Made by a program: the position numbers and the translations under genes. From assembly GCF_000002075.1 (NCBI RefSeq), contig NW_004797710.1, positions 1-29,375 of the forward strand: DNA of 29,375 bases, read 5' to 3'. This DNA is from Aplysia californica. Its lineage: Eukaryota > Mollusca > Gastropoda > Aplysiida > Aplysiidae. How positions within the stretch are numbered: position 1 is the first letter of the stretch; every line of letters starts with the position of its first letter. Below the pieces are notes generated by a model. It saw only the letters and a list, made by a program, of their open reading frames with translations. It ran no database searches and was not told where the DNA came from. This document shows, piece by piece, positions 9,794 through 20,650 of the stretch.

Positions 9794-10005
9794 ATGTCAC
9801 TGTCTTCTATTTCTGGTGGTGCAAGGCGGAGGAATAACCAAGTCACTGAGGATACATATATAAGAGATGTTCCTCCTTTGCTTCATCGACAACTTGCTGT
9901 TAAGCTGGACATTGACAACATGTGGGAACTATTGGCAGAGCAAATCCCTCGCAGACCTGATTCTATTTTTGAATTTCTGCCGGATGATGCTGGATTTGAG
10001 CCAAG
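9794..10005 (+). CDS. IRAK4-like kinase, exon 1 (start, first part of the death domain)
   Basis: The ATG at 9794 follows acceptor-like AGs at 9780 and 9786 (CTTTGTATAG, TTTCAG), so a non-coding upstream exon is likely. The 71 residues include TYIRDVPPLLHRQLAVKLDI and MWELLAEQI, which align with TYVRCLNVGLIRKLSDFI and GWKKLAVAI of vertebrate IRAK4. This is the first half of the death domain that binds MyD88 in the Myddosome below Toll and IL-1 receptors. About 20 extra residues (GGARRRNN region) precede it. The exon ends AG|GTGAAC in phase 2. The start is the first ATG in frame after the acceptor. It is named IRAK4-like by motif order; an invertebrate IRAK1/4-type or Pelle-like kinase is the alternative. 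Confidence 0.88.
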
Positions 10006-11182
10006 GTGAACAGATTTCCCTTTTTCTAAGCTAAGTTGTGATCATCGTTTGACAGGAATCTTTGAAATCTGAGTTAAGAAAATGATTTTAACTAAATAGG
10101 CATTGCTGGGAAGACTAGTGGGGCTGGTCTTTGCCTTTCTTGGAACTTAACTTAAAAATGTAATTTATGTTTTATCTAGTGATTTGTAATCTATTGGTAA
10201 GATCAAATGAGATAACTATTCTTTATTGTCTAGGAGTTTTCAATCCAATGTTGTCAGACACACTCGACATAATGGCTTCACTGTTGCTTGCAGAATTCAT
10301 GAGTCTGACATTTGTGTGGGGAGGTTTTTAATAGAGTGTCTCTATTTATTTGCTGGGATGTTTTATCTTTCAAAGCTTTGTGTACCTGTGTTGTCAGTCT
10401 GTTCACTTCCCTGCTGAGGGAATATTTTATTAAAAAAACCCTGCTTAAAAACCATGTCCCACTCAACCTCAGTTGGATCTGACTGGCAGGGTCACCCGTT
10501 TATGTTTGGTTAATGGTATCGTAAAACTTTTACCTTCAATCAGTCAATGAATATATATGTAATATAAATATAAATACATATATGTAGGTGGACAGTACAA
10601 TGGCAGATATTATGTTGGGGATTTCGTAAGGGGGTTGTAGGTAGCAAGTTGGCCCATTAGAATAGCTAACACTAACAAGGTCACCTTAGCAGAGACTGTG
10701 CTCACCATTTCGGAACTTCACTGTGACATTAAAGATGGTTCCAGTAGGGAATAGGATAACGGGTGCCCACACCCCTTGTGACTCATCAGAGCAGAGGAAG
10801 ATAGGACAAACGCTAACATTATAAAAAAACCCAAACTAACAGAAACATGTCTTCTTAATAATTATATACATAAACACCATCCCACATCAACACTTAACAT
10901 CACCACAACCGTCATTTCTAAAATCATCATTGCTCTCAGATCGTTCACAAACATCTATAATTATCTTGAATATCTATATATATGATGTAACAGTTATATG
11001 TTATAACAATTGTGTACGTAATACATAATGGGGCTCTATCATACGCACATTTTTCTACTAATCAGATGGCGTCAGTATCATAGAAATGGGCAAGGGACAA
11101 AAAAAAAATAAAAATACATATATCTTTACTTGACCACTATTTATCTCCACTCAATGACATTTTCATCTGCTTTGTTCAATAG
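10006..11182 (+). other. Intron 1 of the IRAK4-like gene
   Basis: GT-AG intron of 1,177 bp (GTGAACAG...CAATAG). A block at about 10590-10850 is less AT-rich than its surroundings and looks like an unassigned repeat, and 10550-10590 is TA-rich. No exon is visible. Confidence 0.8.
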
Positions 11183-11303
11183 GTATACTTCAGCTCACTT
11201 AGCCATATTCAGAAACAAGAACAATCAGAGGGGAGATAGTGCAACAAGAAGTCTTCTCACAGAGTGGGGTACACTCAACAGTAAAGTGAAACATTTGATT
11301 CTG
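11183..11303 (+). CDS. IRAK4-like kinase, exon 2 (death domain)
   Basis: Acceptor TTTGTTCAATAG, donor CTG|GTAAGA, 121 bp, from phase 2 to phase 0. It adds residues 72-111 with SATRSLLTEWGTLNSKVKHL, matching the conserved TSELLFDWGTTNCTVGDLVD block of IRAK4. The WGT motif is a hallmark of IRAK death domains. Joined to exon 1 it completes the split Arg codon. Confidence 0.9.
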
Positions 11304-12617
11304 GTAAGAATAGACACATTTACTCACATTTAGTCATTTTGATTTGTGGATTTTGTTGTTCATGTCTTTTTACATTTTGTTCCTTTAAATACATATGTAC
11401 CAGCTTTCATGGCTTGATGGTGAAAGTCTTTTTTTCTGGATAAAGTGCTGTGATAGAAAACTCGAAATTAAAGGCATGATATTTAAAAGAAATATGGCCA
11501 AGAAGTTTCACAGACTGATGGAGAAGTAGACTGTCCAAAATAATTCACTTGTGGTTAATAAAATTAAAATCTGTGTGGTCTAATGTATGCCCCGTATATG
11601 TAATATTGAAGGGAGTTTAAGTGTCAGGAGAACTTTCACTGTACTTTGTTTGAAAAGAAAGCATAAGAGAAAGCTTGTTTTGCTTTGTTTTACTTTGCCA
11701 AAAAACTTTTTTTTTTTCAGAAGTGAACAGGCATAGCTACTCTCTTTCTCTCTAATTGTTCCTAAATAGGCTCTTATTCTTCAGTTGAAAATCGATTATA
11801 CTCTATGGAGTTGTATAAAATGCACAGAATTCCTACATTTATAGCTGCGGAACTCCTCTCTCACAATCGCTGATTGGCTGAGAGGAATTGAAACTAAAAC
11901 ATGGCGGCATTGTGAGGGCAGCGTTGGCTGCGCTGCACAGCGAGGCTTCGCATTGCTATGCACGCTGATGCTGGTGGTAGGGCTTGGAAGACACCTTACA
12001 TCAGTATTTTAAAACTGTCTTCGTAGAGGAAATAGTGAAATAGTTCATTTTTATTGCCAACTATCTAGACTGTTATAACTGGCAATGTCACAATGTTTTT
12101 GTGATGTTGTTTTTTTTAAAATGGTGGGATGGGGATCTAGATGTACACACTCACAATACACTTGATAGAAACAATAATTATGAACATTAGTTCTGTTGGC
12201 AAAATATCTAGATCTAGTCTTGATTACAGGGGACGCTGACACTAACATGCTCTCTACAATTACATCTCATTAAATGTAAGGCCATCCACTGCCAGGAAAA
12301 AGAATGTAGGCCTTTTCTCCAATTTACTAGAAAGAGATAAATAAATTTAGGTGATATTGAGGAAATGTATTATTTCTCACTCCAAGGATTCATCTCTGTT
12401 TTTACATCAGTGAAATATAGTGTGTACAACATGCTTTGTTTAAAGTACATGCGTGTCTAACAAATACGAGAGATTGGAATATGAGTTGGTTCCACAATAA
12501 ATACATATGCTGCCAAAAACACAAAAATGCCTCAAAGATTGTTTTACACATAAAAAACAATAATATAAAACAAAGTAAACACGTGGTACTGGCATGTTTC
12601 CTGAATATGTTCAAACT

Positions 12618-12619
<2 letters not shown>
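11304..12619 (+). other. Intron 2, first part, no gene seen
   Basis: Intron 2 spans 11304-17373 (6,070 bp, GTAAGA...CTAACAG) and is the largest. This part holds AT-rich sequence and a more GC-rich patch at 11840-11960 (TTGGCTGAGAGGAATTG, ATGGCGGC). That patch has a weak inverted counterpart at 13960-14090. Confidence 0.6.
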
Positions 12620-12691
<72 letters not shown>

Positions 12692-12744
12692 CGTGCATAC
12701 GTGCGTGCGTGCGTGCGTGCGTGCGTGCGTGTGTGTGTGTGTGT
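12620..12744 (+). repeat. Compound (GT)n(GCGT)n microsatellite
   Basis: GT units to about 12686, then GTGC/GCGT tetranucleotides, then GT again. The Cys-Val frames across it are artefacts. A 23-bp direct repeat (12751-12773 and 12780-12802, core AAAATACCTTAGAGTACAGT) follows at once. Confidence 0.95.
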
Positions 12745-12802
12745 TCTAATGGCAAAATACCTTAGAGTACAGTGTGTGGGGCAAAATACCTTAGAGTACA
12801 GT

Positions 12803-14159
12803 CACAACAGAAAGAGTGATCACTGGTCAAGGATTTCAGAGCTGTGTGTATTTTGATGTCGATGGGATGGGGGCTTGTTTCCCTGTAACCCCCGCACACA
12901 GTAAAGAAACACACATACATGAGCACGTATAAGAAAAAGTAAGTGGTCTCTTGTTACGGATCAAATCCAAGTCTTGTGCAATAATTAATAATAGCGCTCA
13001 TTGAATTATGTGTGCAGCAGTTCACGCACATTGCAATGCATTGTCTAACCCTGCACTATACACATTTAATATATACCTTTGTCAGATCTGGAATCTGTAA
13101 TTATAATCCTATGTGCTCACGCATGGGAAGTGAAAGTGAAAAAAATTGAAAATGTTTTCAAACACAATTATGAAAGTTACAAAGTACATGTACTTGTAAA
13201 GGTCCAAAGAGATGTATGGATGTGAATACTAATGTTTCGGATGAAAATGATACGCTAACTCTACTGTAGTACGTTCAAAAATTTGTGACGCAACTTGTTG
13301 TCAAATATCTCCTTAACTATCGAACATAGATTCTCCAACTTTTGCTCAATGACTTAGATCTATATCTGTTTGTCTTAACAGATGAGTATTTTTTCTAACA
13401 CCTGTACACATTATTCTAGGAAATTCTTTAATAAATACTAATAACAAATTTTAAAATCCCTGTCCATGGTTTCTACAGATTAAAAAAAAATTACAGCTGG
13501 AGCAATATCTCTTTTATCGATCCAGCTTTGTTGTTGTTTTTGTTGTTATCGATCCAGATATCTCTTTTAAATGCAAGTCTGTCCCCCCTTTTTTTTTCTA
13601 ATGCTTATTGAACGCTTGTTTTGAGAACATTTTGTTAGAAAATATATTCCCTATAAAACCAATTTCTTTTAACAAGTTTTGCTACTAAAATGTGACGCAG
13701 GCCATATTTGTATGCAAAATGTGTGTGGGAAGCGGGAAGTGCTGTGAACAATCCCATTTTCAGCGTTATGGATTTTTAAACCATTCTGTAGATCTTATTT
13801 GTACTACTTCTACCCTCTGCTTTTTCTGTTGTTGCACCCAAAAACACAGCAATATAAAACCCTGATTCCAATCTATAGGTTGCATAGTGAATTCTGGATA
13901 AAATTATAAACTAAACTGTAAGAAATGTTCAACTTTTTACTATTTTGTAAAAGCCGCTCTTGCTTTGACAGCTAAGGGTCGCTTCCGAAAACGCTAAATC
14001 TTGCCCTCACTACGCCATTATTTTCGGTCCTCAATTCCTCACAGGTTACGTGGTACAGCGCCCGTTGTATATTTATAGAATTCTATGATAAAATGAAATC
14101 ATTAAAAAAAATCCCAGCTGAAAAAGAGCTCTTTTATTCATAGCGTGAGGTCCTTTTTA
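12803..14159 (+). other. Intron 2, middle part, no gene seen
   Basis: AT-rich sequence. Bases 13505-13570 contain two copies of TTATCGATCCAG near two copies of ATATCTCTTTTA. Bases 13960-14090 are a possible reverse copy of the patch at 11840-11960. Confidence 0.5.
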
Positions 14160-14174
14160 TTAAGTGCTTAATTC

Positions 14175-15530
14175 TTACTTTACTTTACTTTACTTTTCCG
14201 ATCCAGCGGCCATTTGGGTTCTAGCCCTTCGGTCTGTCGATATGGCAAAGAATTGACAGGTTTTAATCAGCTGTGCTTTGTCGCTGTATAGAGTGTTTCC
14301 GATGTCTGGGGAGGCAGGTAGGTAGGTGCTACGCAGATCACAAAGTGCTGGGCAGTTAAAGAGGTGGTGTGGTACTGTTTCATCCTAGCAGTCGCACAAC
14401 GGGCAGTCGGGTGGGGTATCCTTGCGGATCCTATTAAGGTAGGAATTTAGTGGTATGTGTTGTGTTCGCAGGCGAAATATCGTGACTTGTTCTCTTCTAC
14501 TCAGGGAATTTATTGCATCTTTAGAGTTGGGGGCTGTCATGTGTGCAAATACAGTTCTTCCAGTTTTGCCCATTGCCCATCCATTCAGCCACTGTTCCCT
14601 GGTGTTGCATTTGATGATGTTCTTGGCTGTCTGTTGTGATACTGGGTTGTGTGGTTGTGTTTGTGTTGCTCCCTTCTTGGCAAGGGTGTCTGCTCTGTTG
14701 TTTCCTGGGATCTTGCTGTGGCCAGGTATCTACTGTAGTGTCAGGTCGACGGCATAGGTCTGTATGAACGTATTGATTGTTTGAGCCACGGATAGGCAGG
14801 CTGGGCTTTCGAAATTCATGTTTTCCAAGGCTTGGAGTACTGACTTTCCGTCTGTGAAGATTATAGTGTTCTTGATTTTGTTTGGATGTATTATGAAAAT
14901 GTTGGTCAGGTGGAGGATTGCTGCTTCAATGGCGATTGCCTCAGCCTCGTAATTTGTACAAGAAGTACCACATGCGTCAAATAGCTCTTCACATGTTTTG
15001 TCAGGATGTTCAATTTTTACCCCAAAGCCTGCGTTTATAGTTCCCTTGAAGGCTGATCCGTATGTATAAATATGAATTGAATCACTAGGGTAGGAGTCAA
15101 TTGTCTTCAGAGCTGTTGTCTTCAGTTCTACTGGGTCACATTCCTTTTTCACTGTCTCCTTTATGAGGGAGGTTTTGATGTTGGCATTCTTGATGTTAGC
15201 GTTTGGGGGGAGTTCTGGTCTTAAAGGTTTCAGCATTTCTCTGTTACATGGAAGATGGTGTTTTTCTGCTAGTTCAGTGGCTGTGTCAAGTATTGATCTT
15301 CCATGAATTCGTTTCTTTGGTCGTCTCTGTTCAATTATTTTCCTGTTTGGGTGGTTTTTCTCCAGTCTTTTGTAGCGCTCACTCATCTCTACAACTGCTG
15401 CCTCTCTCCGCAAGTCCAAGGGTTCCAGGTTCGTATGGATTTCACAAGCTGCAGTTGGAGTGGATCTCAAAGCTCCGGAGATAAATCGTACAGCTTGATT
15501 TTGAATTTTGTCAAGAGACCTCTGAGTTGG
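14175..15530 (-). mobile_element. 5'-truncated LINE (I/Nimb-like) with RNase H domain
   Basis: The insertion is flanked by the 15-bp target-site duplication TTAAGTGCTTAATTC at 14160-14174 and 15531-15545. The minus-strand 3' end is an AAAGT repeat (complement of TTACTTTACTTTACTTTACT), a LINE-type microsatellite tail. It keeps the ORF2 C terminus. The longest open piece is 14730-15470, with the RNase H words HIYTYGSAFKGTINAGFGV, NYEAEAIAIEAAILHL and IIFTDGKSVLQALENM. After one TAG (in place of a Trp codon) come IPGHSKIPGNNRADTLAKKG and a Cys-His motif CPLCDC...HHLFNC. The usual first RNase H Asp (YTDGS) is Tyr. The reverse transcriptase is lost. The fragment is dead. Confidence 0.9.
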
Positions 15531-15545
15531 TTAAGTGCTTAATTC

Positions 15546-15637
15546 AGAGGAGCCAATTTTCAGGATAAGTTCAGAAATCCGGATTTCTAAAATTGCCCTC
15601 AATTTTCACTTTATATCTTTATATCACTCTTCAGTCT
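15546..15637. other. Short spacer between LINE and SINE
   Basis: Intron 2 sequence that continued from 14159 before the LINE inserted. Confidence 0.6.
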
Positions 15638-15648
15638 CTATGCATGAT

Positions 15649-16175
15649 GGGGGCTCTCGTGGCCTAGAGGTTAAGGTGTTGGCCTCTCATTCAAAAGGTC
15701 CCGGGTTCGAATCCGGGTAGCGACCGAAAAATTTTCTTCTCTAAATTTGTCTCCTTTCACCTCATTTCCTGCTCTCTAGCAATGTTCTGTCGTCTGCTTT
15801 TGTCTCCTCTTTCTGCCCCCACCCCCTCACCTCTTTTGCCCCTTCCTCTGGGCTCTTGATTCTTTCTGCAGCCTTTCTACTGCTACTCCTTCGCTTCCTC
15901 TTACTGCTGTCTTTCAGCCACACCCCTGATCTTCTGGTAGGAAAGATCTACACTTAGCCTTCTCGGACAAGGGCAAAAAATCTCGGAGGGCCCGTGTGCC
16001 AGTTGCGCACGTTAAAGATCCCTTGGTGGTCTAAAATCGATAAGAGTAGGCTTCGGCCGCCACCCGGGCAAAATTCAAAATTTCCTATCAACTGAAAATA
16101 TTAAGTGTGTCCCGCGCGCTCATATGACCTTATGCAGTTGCGAGCGCCGTAAAACACTTTACAAAAACAAACAAA
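15649..16175 (+). mobile_element. tRNA-derived SINE, family A, full-length copy
   Basis: A 527-bp copy with A box TGGCCTAGAGG, B box GGTTCGAATCC, the same body and the 3' tail GTTGCGAGCGCCGTAAAA plus an ACAAA-rich end. The target-site duplication CTATGCATGAT lies at 15638-15648 and 16176-16186. It is very close to the nested copy at 4813-5338, so both probably come from a fairly recent burst. It lies sense to the kinase gene in intron 2. Confidence 0.92.
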
Positions 16176-16186
16176 CTATGCATGAT

Positions 16187-16772
16187 ATTAGATCCATGAA
16201 TTTTTAGTCCCACATGGTTAGAAAAGTTCAGTATTTTTTTCATTGCCTGTTGGCACCTCTGTTTATTCAGTTTTTTTGGATGAAATTTGTCGAGCTACAT
16301 ATCCTGTGGTTATACCTTTTGGATTTGTTGGCTCTAGCTTGACACAAACAAATGTTGGTTCTAATGAGGGCACTGCATTAAAGCATCCTACTGTGCTGCT
16401 GGAGTACAGTTGGACCTGCTCTAATGACCACCTGTTCAAGACAATCACCAGTACAAAGGACCAGTTCCCACTGCTCATTTGTTTTTTTTTATTTTTGCAA
16501 TGATTTTGTCTGATAAAACCATTTGTCTTAGATAACCTTTTTTCAATGGGTGGTTGTCCTGAATAGGCTTAATTAAATTTAAATTCATTTGTTTAATTTC
16601 CTGTGATTTGGTGATATTTGTCTGAACCAAGGAATGTTTATGCACTGTAAAATCCTAACTGTTTAAAAAATTTTTTTTTTTGGTGTCTGTCCAACCTATA
16701 AACCGAAGCTTGTTGGTATAACGAATGTTTATGTCAATTATTACTTTGTTGTATGCACTTTCTGCAACACTT
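16187..16772 (+). repeat. Intron 2 segment with family D copy 2 (16405-16572)
   Basis: From 16405 the sequence TACAGTTGGACCTGCTCTAA and the phrases ACCACCTGTTCAAGACAATC and TTGTCTTAGATAACC follow the family D repeat seen at 1892, 18230 (reverse) and 19939. The rest of the segment shows nothing recognisable. Confidence 0.65.
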
Positions 16773-16783
16773 AAAAAAGTTTT

Positions 16784-17178
16784 CTCCCCCCAGGGGCAGT
16801 GCCACTGACTATAGTGTCTATAGGCCATTCCCAAAGGGGGGACATTTCTCGTTCATGCACAGTAGAATTGTAAATGGGCTTATTCATCATGTCACGCTCA
16901 TAACTGTGCCTGTTCTACAACAGGGAACTGCTGCTTTTTCTTTCCTAATCCTTACTGTTGTCATTTTCCTCTACTTTTTTTGTATGTTTGTCACACTCTT
17001 GTGACCTGCTATTTCTGGGGTGCCTTGATAGTCGAAGCAGACTTTGTACTGTTGAAGCTAGAGAGGTGAGCAGAGTAAGTCTGATTCTCTGTAAAGACTT
17101 CTCTGTTGACACCCACCCCTTAGTGCTCATATAACTTAATGCAGTTGCGAGCGCCGTAAAACCCTCTACTAAAACTAA
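16784..17178 (+). mobile_element. SINE-like repeat, family B
   Basis: A 395-bp copy from CTCCCCCCAGGGGCAGTGCC to the tail CAGTTGCGAGCGCCGTAAAA. The target-site duplication AAAAAAGTTTT lies at 16773-16783 and 17179-17189. It is inserted in intron 2 sense to the gene, about 195 bp before exon 3. Confidence 0.88.
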
Positions 17179-17373
17179 AAAAAAGTTTTGCAAAGATTTG
17201 ATCTACGATCAAAGGTCTTTTTTGTTACATTTGTTTGTAACATGTTGCACTTTTCAGCATAGGATTGAAATAAAAATGTTCATTTTAGAGTGTGATCTCA
17301 ATATTTTCCTCTGGAACTTATTCATTTCTTACTGCTAATGTTATGGTGTTACATTTTTCGATTGTACTAACAG

Positions 17374-17583
17374 GCTTTAAAGAGGGCAAGGTTGTTGGAA
17401 GCAGCACAGTTTGTAGAGAAACATCTACCGCCACAAAATCCGGGACAACAGCCCGTGCAAATAGGAGCCGTATCCAGTTCTGAATGTCTTAGCAGACAGC
17501 CAGCACATTCCGTCCCCAATTCAAGTCAGGGCCATATTTGTCATGAGTCCCCACGCACCATTCCTGCACCAAATACTGTGAGG
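17374..17583 (+). CDS. IRAK4-like kinase, exon 3 (last death-domain helix and linker)
   Basis: Acceptor TTGTACTAACAG, donor AGG|GTGAGA, 210 bp with phase 0 at both ends (residues 112-181). ALKRARLLEAAQFVEKHLPP matches the last death-domain helix of IRAK4 (VDLLIQNEFFAPASLLLP). The rest is a Ser/Pro/Gln-rich linker with no fold signature. Because the exon is a whole number of codons, its skipping would leave the frame intact but remove the last death-domain helix; whether this happens is unknown. Confidence 0.85.
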
Positions 17584-18229
17584 GTGAGATTTTGTTTTAT
17601 TGTGTGTTTTCTGAAATTGGTGAGGGGAATATCGTAGTTGTTGCCAACAAGCCACTGAAGTCGGTTTAGGGACCTTTTACACCAAAAACAACAACAACAA
17701 CAACAAAAGTTTTTGTTGTGTTGTTCCTATAAGTAATCATGAAAAGCAAGAAAATTGAAAGCCTTGACCATAGCATTCACTCTTTAAGCCCTGAGTTTTT
17801 TTTTTACCGTTTCCCGCTTTTTTTTTTCTACAGTCACCGAAACCTAGTGCACTGTCTCATTATAATCCCAAAAGCTTGCCTCCAACTTCTAAATAACGGA
17901 AACAAAGGCTTAGTCATTATTTAAAAACTTGGTTCGGGAATAGTTCCGAAAAAAAGCGCAAAAACTAGCACTAAATAAAACGAAGTAGTTGTCACTAGTA
18001 CTGGGCGCTCCCAGGGTCCCATGGGGAACAGGGTTGTTACCGCCGGACGCTCCCAGCGTTCGATGGAGTTCAAAGAGTTAAACTACATTTTGGTGATGTT
18101 GAAAAGTGCATCTTTGACAGAGCTTTGGGAGGGTGTAAAAATGGAAAACTCTCAAAATTCGGACTTAATAAAAATGGATTGCTAGTGACAGCGATGATAA
18201 ACAGTTAAAATACTTTTCTGCAAGATGAT
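17584..18229 (+). other. Intron 3, first part
   Basis: Intron 3 spans 17584-19278 (GTGAGA...ATGACTAG). Bases 17788-18077 lie between two TTAA words and could be a small piggyBac-like MITE (weak). Two related phrases, GCGCTCCCAGGGTCC and GACGCTCCCAGCGTTC, stand at about 18005-18060. Confidence 0.5.
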
Positions 18230-18385
18230 CACCTAATGTTGAGGAGAAAATCGGTTCTTTGAAACAGGTGGACATCTCAGACAATATCATTATAATGTAA
18301 AAAGACCGCGAGAGGAAAATGGGAAGGGGTCATTTGTACAGGTGATTGTTTGGGACATATGGCTGTTAGAGCAGGTCCTACTATA
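18230..18385 (-). repeat. Dispersed repeat family D, reverse copy
   Basis: The reverse strand reads TAGGACCTGCTCTAACAGCC, CAAACAATCACCTGTACAAA, GAGATGTCCACCTG. This follows the copy at 19939-20090 phrase by phrase. Confidence 0.7.
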
Positions 18386-18960
18386 TGCCTCTGGCTTGAA
18401 GCTAAAATGTATCCACTTTCTGAAACCTGTTTTGGGAGAATTGAATTAGGGTCTTTTAAGCTGTCGCCTGCTGATGCTCAAAGGATACTCTTTAAGAATT
18501 AGTAACTAGAGAACATGAAAGGAAAGGGGAGTCAAAAAGAGAATTGAGGGATGAAGAGGTAGTAGTGGTTGGGGGGGGGGGAGGAGCACACCCTTATTGC
18601 CATTGCTGCTCCTCACAAAGATCCCTACCTTCAAGTTGATTTTATTAGCCATGATCCTGCTTCCTTTATAAAATAGACAGAACATTACGCGGTGGTATTT
18701 ATAGAGTAATGGTTAGACCCTTTGTTGTTGTGTGCTGAAGGCATAAGTTTGATTTTTACATAGTGTAGTTATTTTATCAAGTACTGTCTGATATGCACAT
18801 GGCGAATGTGCACATTGTGAACAGAATTTCAGGTTTCAAATTTTTCTTGTACATGTATTTTCTTTGTATTTAAATCATGTACATATGGGTGGTTGGAGAG
18901 TGGTAGGTCCTATTTCTGTACTTTCCCTCTGTTGTTTCTGTGTGTCTGTGTATCTGTGTG
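18386..18960 (+). other. Intron 3, middle part, no gene seen
   Basis: Unassigned sequence with a poly-G run near 18570-18580. Confidence 0.5.
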
Positions 18961-18961
18961 T

Positions 18962-19032
<71 letters not shown>
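18961..19032 (+). repeat. Compound (TGCC)n(TGTC)n microsatellite
   Basis: About nine TGCC units pass directly into about nine TGTC units. The tracts differ by one transition per unit. Confidence 0.95.
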
Positions 19033-19033
<1 letters not shown>

Positions 19034-19278
19034 GTGACTTTGTCCCAGCACTAAAAACCATTATTGTGTTGATGTGTTTCTCTTTTCTCAGACAAACACA
19101 ACAAAAAACGAAACATGTACATAGCTAAGCTTGTTCATATAGAAAAAAATTCCATGCCTCGGATATTTCGTTATGTGCCTGTTACATGTAGGTGGGCGAT
19201 ACCAAAACGGTTTACTATTTCAGATTTGTTTCCTCTTTTTTTTTCCTGATTATTTTCCGTCTTTTTACCCATGACTAG

Positions 19279-19355
19279 GAGGACCAGGTACTCAGCGGAG
19301 AAGGAGTGTCGGCCAGTGAGGCTGGGACGAAGAGTGAACAGATTTCCTACAGAAG
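19279..19355 (+). CDS. IRAK4-like kinase, exon 4 (linker)
   Basis: Acceptor CCCATGACTAG, donor AGAAG|GTAAGG, 77 bp, from phase 0 to phase 2 (residues 182-206 plus two bases). It encodes EDQVLSGEGVSASEAGTKSE and a few more residues, a Ser/Gly/Glu-rich linker. The call rests on good splice sites, frame continuity with exons 3 and 5, and position; there is no conserved motif. Confidence 0.68.
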
Positions 19356-20510
19356 GTAAGGCCTTCCATAGAATAAGAAAAACATTGGTGGACTGAGAGA
19401 ATTCTTCATGATGACCATGTACGATACTGATGGCAATAGTTTTATAGTCACAAAGAAAAACTGTCGGAGAGTATAAGCAACATTTTAAGATTGTAATAAT
19501 CATAATATAAAAGATTTCATTTACATATCTCTCAATTTTGTACTAGTATAATCATGCTCTGAGCAGTTTCTGTGTCGGTTGTGGAGTTTACAAAATGGCC
19601 CATTGCACTTCAGAAGGAAATGTGGCTCCTACTCCATCATAGTCAGGGTAAAGACTAACTGATGGCTCGTCATAAAAGTTTACAAAACCTACAATTACAC
19701 GCTAATGTAATCTTTTAACAATAGTTAGCAATAATGTTTATGCTAGATACATAATCGTTATTCTGATAGTATTCTGATAGTTCATACATACATGTATCTG
19801 TTAATGATCTCTGAATGTTGTGTAGAGACCACTGTCATTATTGTCTTGCACTTAGGTGGAGTTCCAGCCTTATTTTGTTTTGTATACACATAAAGTTTGA
19901 CAAAATGATGGTGTAATGCTCTAACCATGTAACTGGAACAGTAGAATCTGCTCTAGCAACCACCTGTCCAAGACAATCACCTGTACAAACACCCACTTGC
20001 CATTTCTTCCCCTTGTGTTTTGTTATATTAAAATGACACTTTCCAAGACACCCATCTGTCTAAGACAGCGACTTATAGTGAATTCTTACTTTATTCTTTT
20101 TTCTTCTTCTCAACTGCATCTTAGTTGAAAACACTAATTTTATCTGTCATTGACCGGGCCGTTCTGTTAGTTCTTCTGTGGGCTCATATTATGTCTTCTC
20201 CTGTAGTGTTAACTGGCTTGGTAAATGCTTCATGTCATAGGGCTCTGTGTGCTGTGCACTGCCGGAGGTTGTGTTCCACAATATCATGACTTCAGATTTT
20301 TTATTGAGGACCTGCAGATTTTCCTCAGAAATGGTTTAAGACCCCCCCCCCCCCCCCCCCAAAAAAAGTTAAAAAGTTTTTTAAAAGTTGAACTCTTTCT
20401 TTCAGTTACGAGGTTAGAGCACTACACAATCAATATAAGAAGCTCCAGCTTTTGTTGTGTTTTCACTTAACCTTTCACAAATAAAAAATATGAAGATTTC
20501 CCGTCCCCAG
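19356..20510 (+). other. Intron 4 with family D copy 4 and a poly-C tract
   Basis: GTAAGG...GTCCCCAG, 1,155 bp. Bases 19939-20090 (ACAGTAGAATCTGCTCTAGC, ACCACCTGTCCAAGACAATC) are family D. Bases 20342-20367 are a C run followed by an A run. No other exon was seen. Confidence 0.7.
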
Positions 20511-20650
20511 TGAGCATGACAAGGCTGTGAGTGTGGGAGAGGCCCCACCTAGTGAGGAAGTGGAGGAGGACTCAACAGCATTTGAGGAGTTCCACATCAT
20601 ACCTGATGTTCTGCAGAAGATTGACTATAGAATTCTGAAGAAAATTACAA
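20511..20650 (+). CDS. IRAK4-like kinase, exon 5 (acidic linker and start of the kinase region)
   Basis: Acceptor CCGTCCCCAG, donor ACAA|GTGAGT, 140 bp, from phase 2 to phase 1 (residues 207-254). It holds an acidic stretch PPSEEVEEDSTAFEEFH and then VLQKIDYRILKKIT. The second part aligns with FSFYELKNVTNNF of IRAK4, the segment before the N-lobe. The AAT codon of the TNNF motif is split by intron 5. Confidence 0.82.

Noticed and set aside
10700-10800. Hammerhead ribozyme on the minus strand (CTGATGAG at 10783-10790)
   Set aside because: The conserved GAAA and a proper stem II do not follow, so only one core word is present.
12402-12856. Open frames rich in Cys-Val or His-Thr
   Set aside because: Translations of the GT and GCGT microsatellite, with no codon signature of a gene. 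The same applies to 2227-2454, 4302-4634, 18870-19128, 21656-21953 and 26885-27446.
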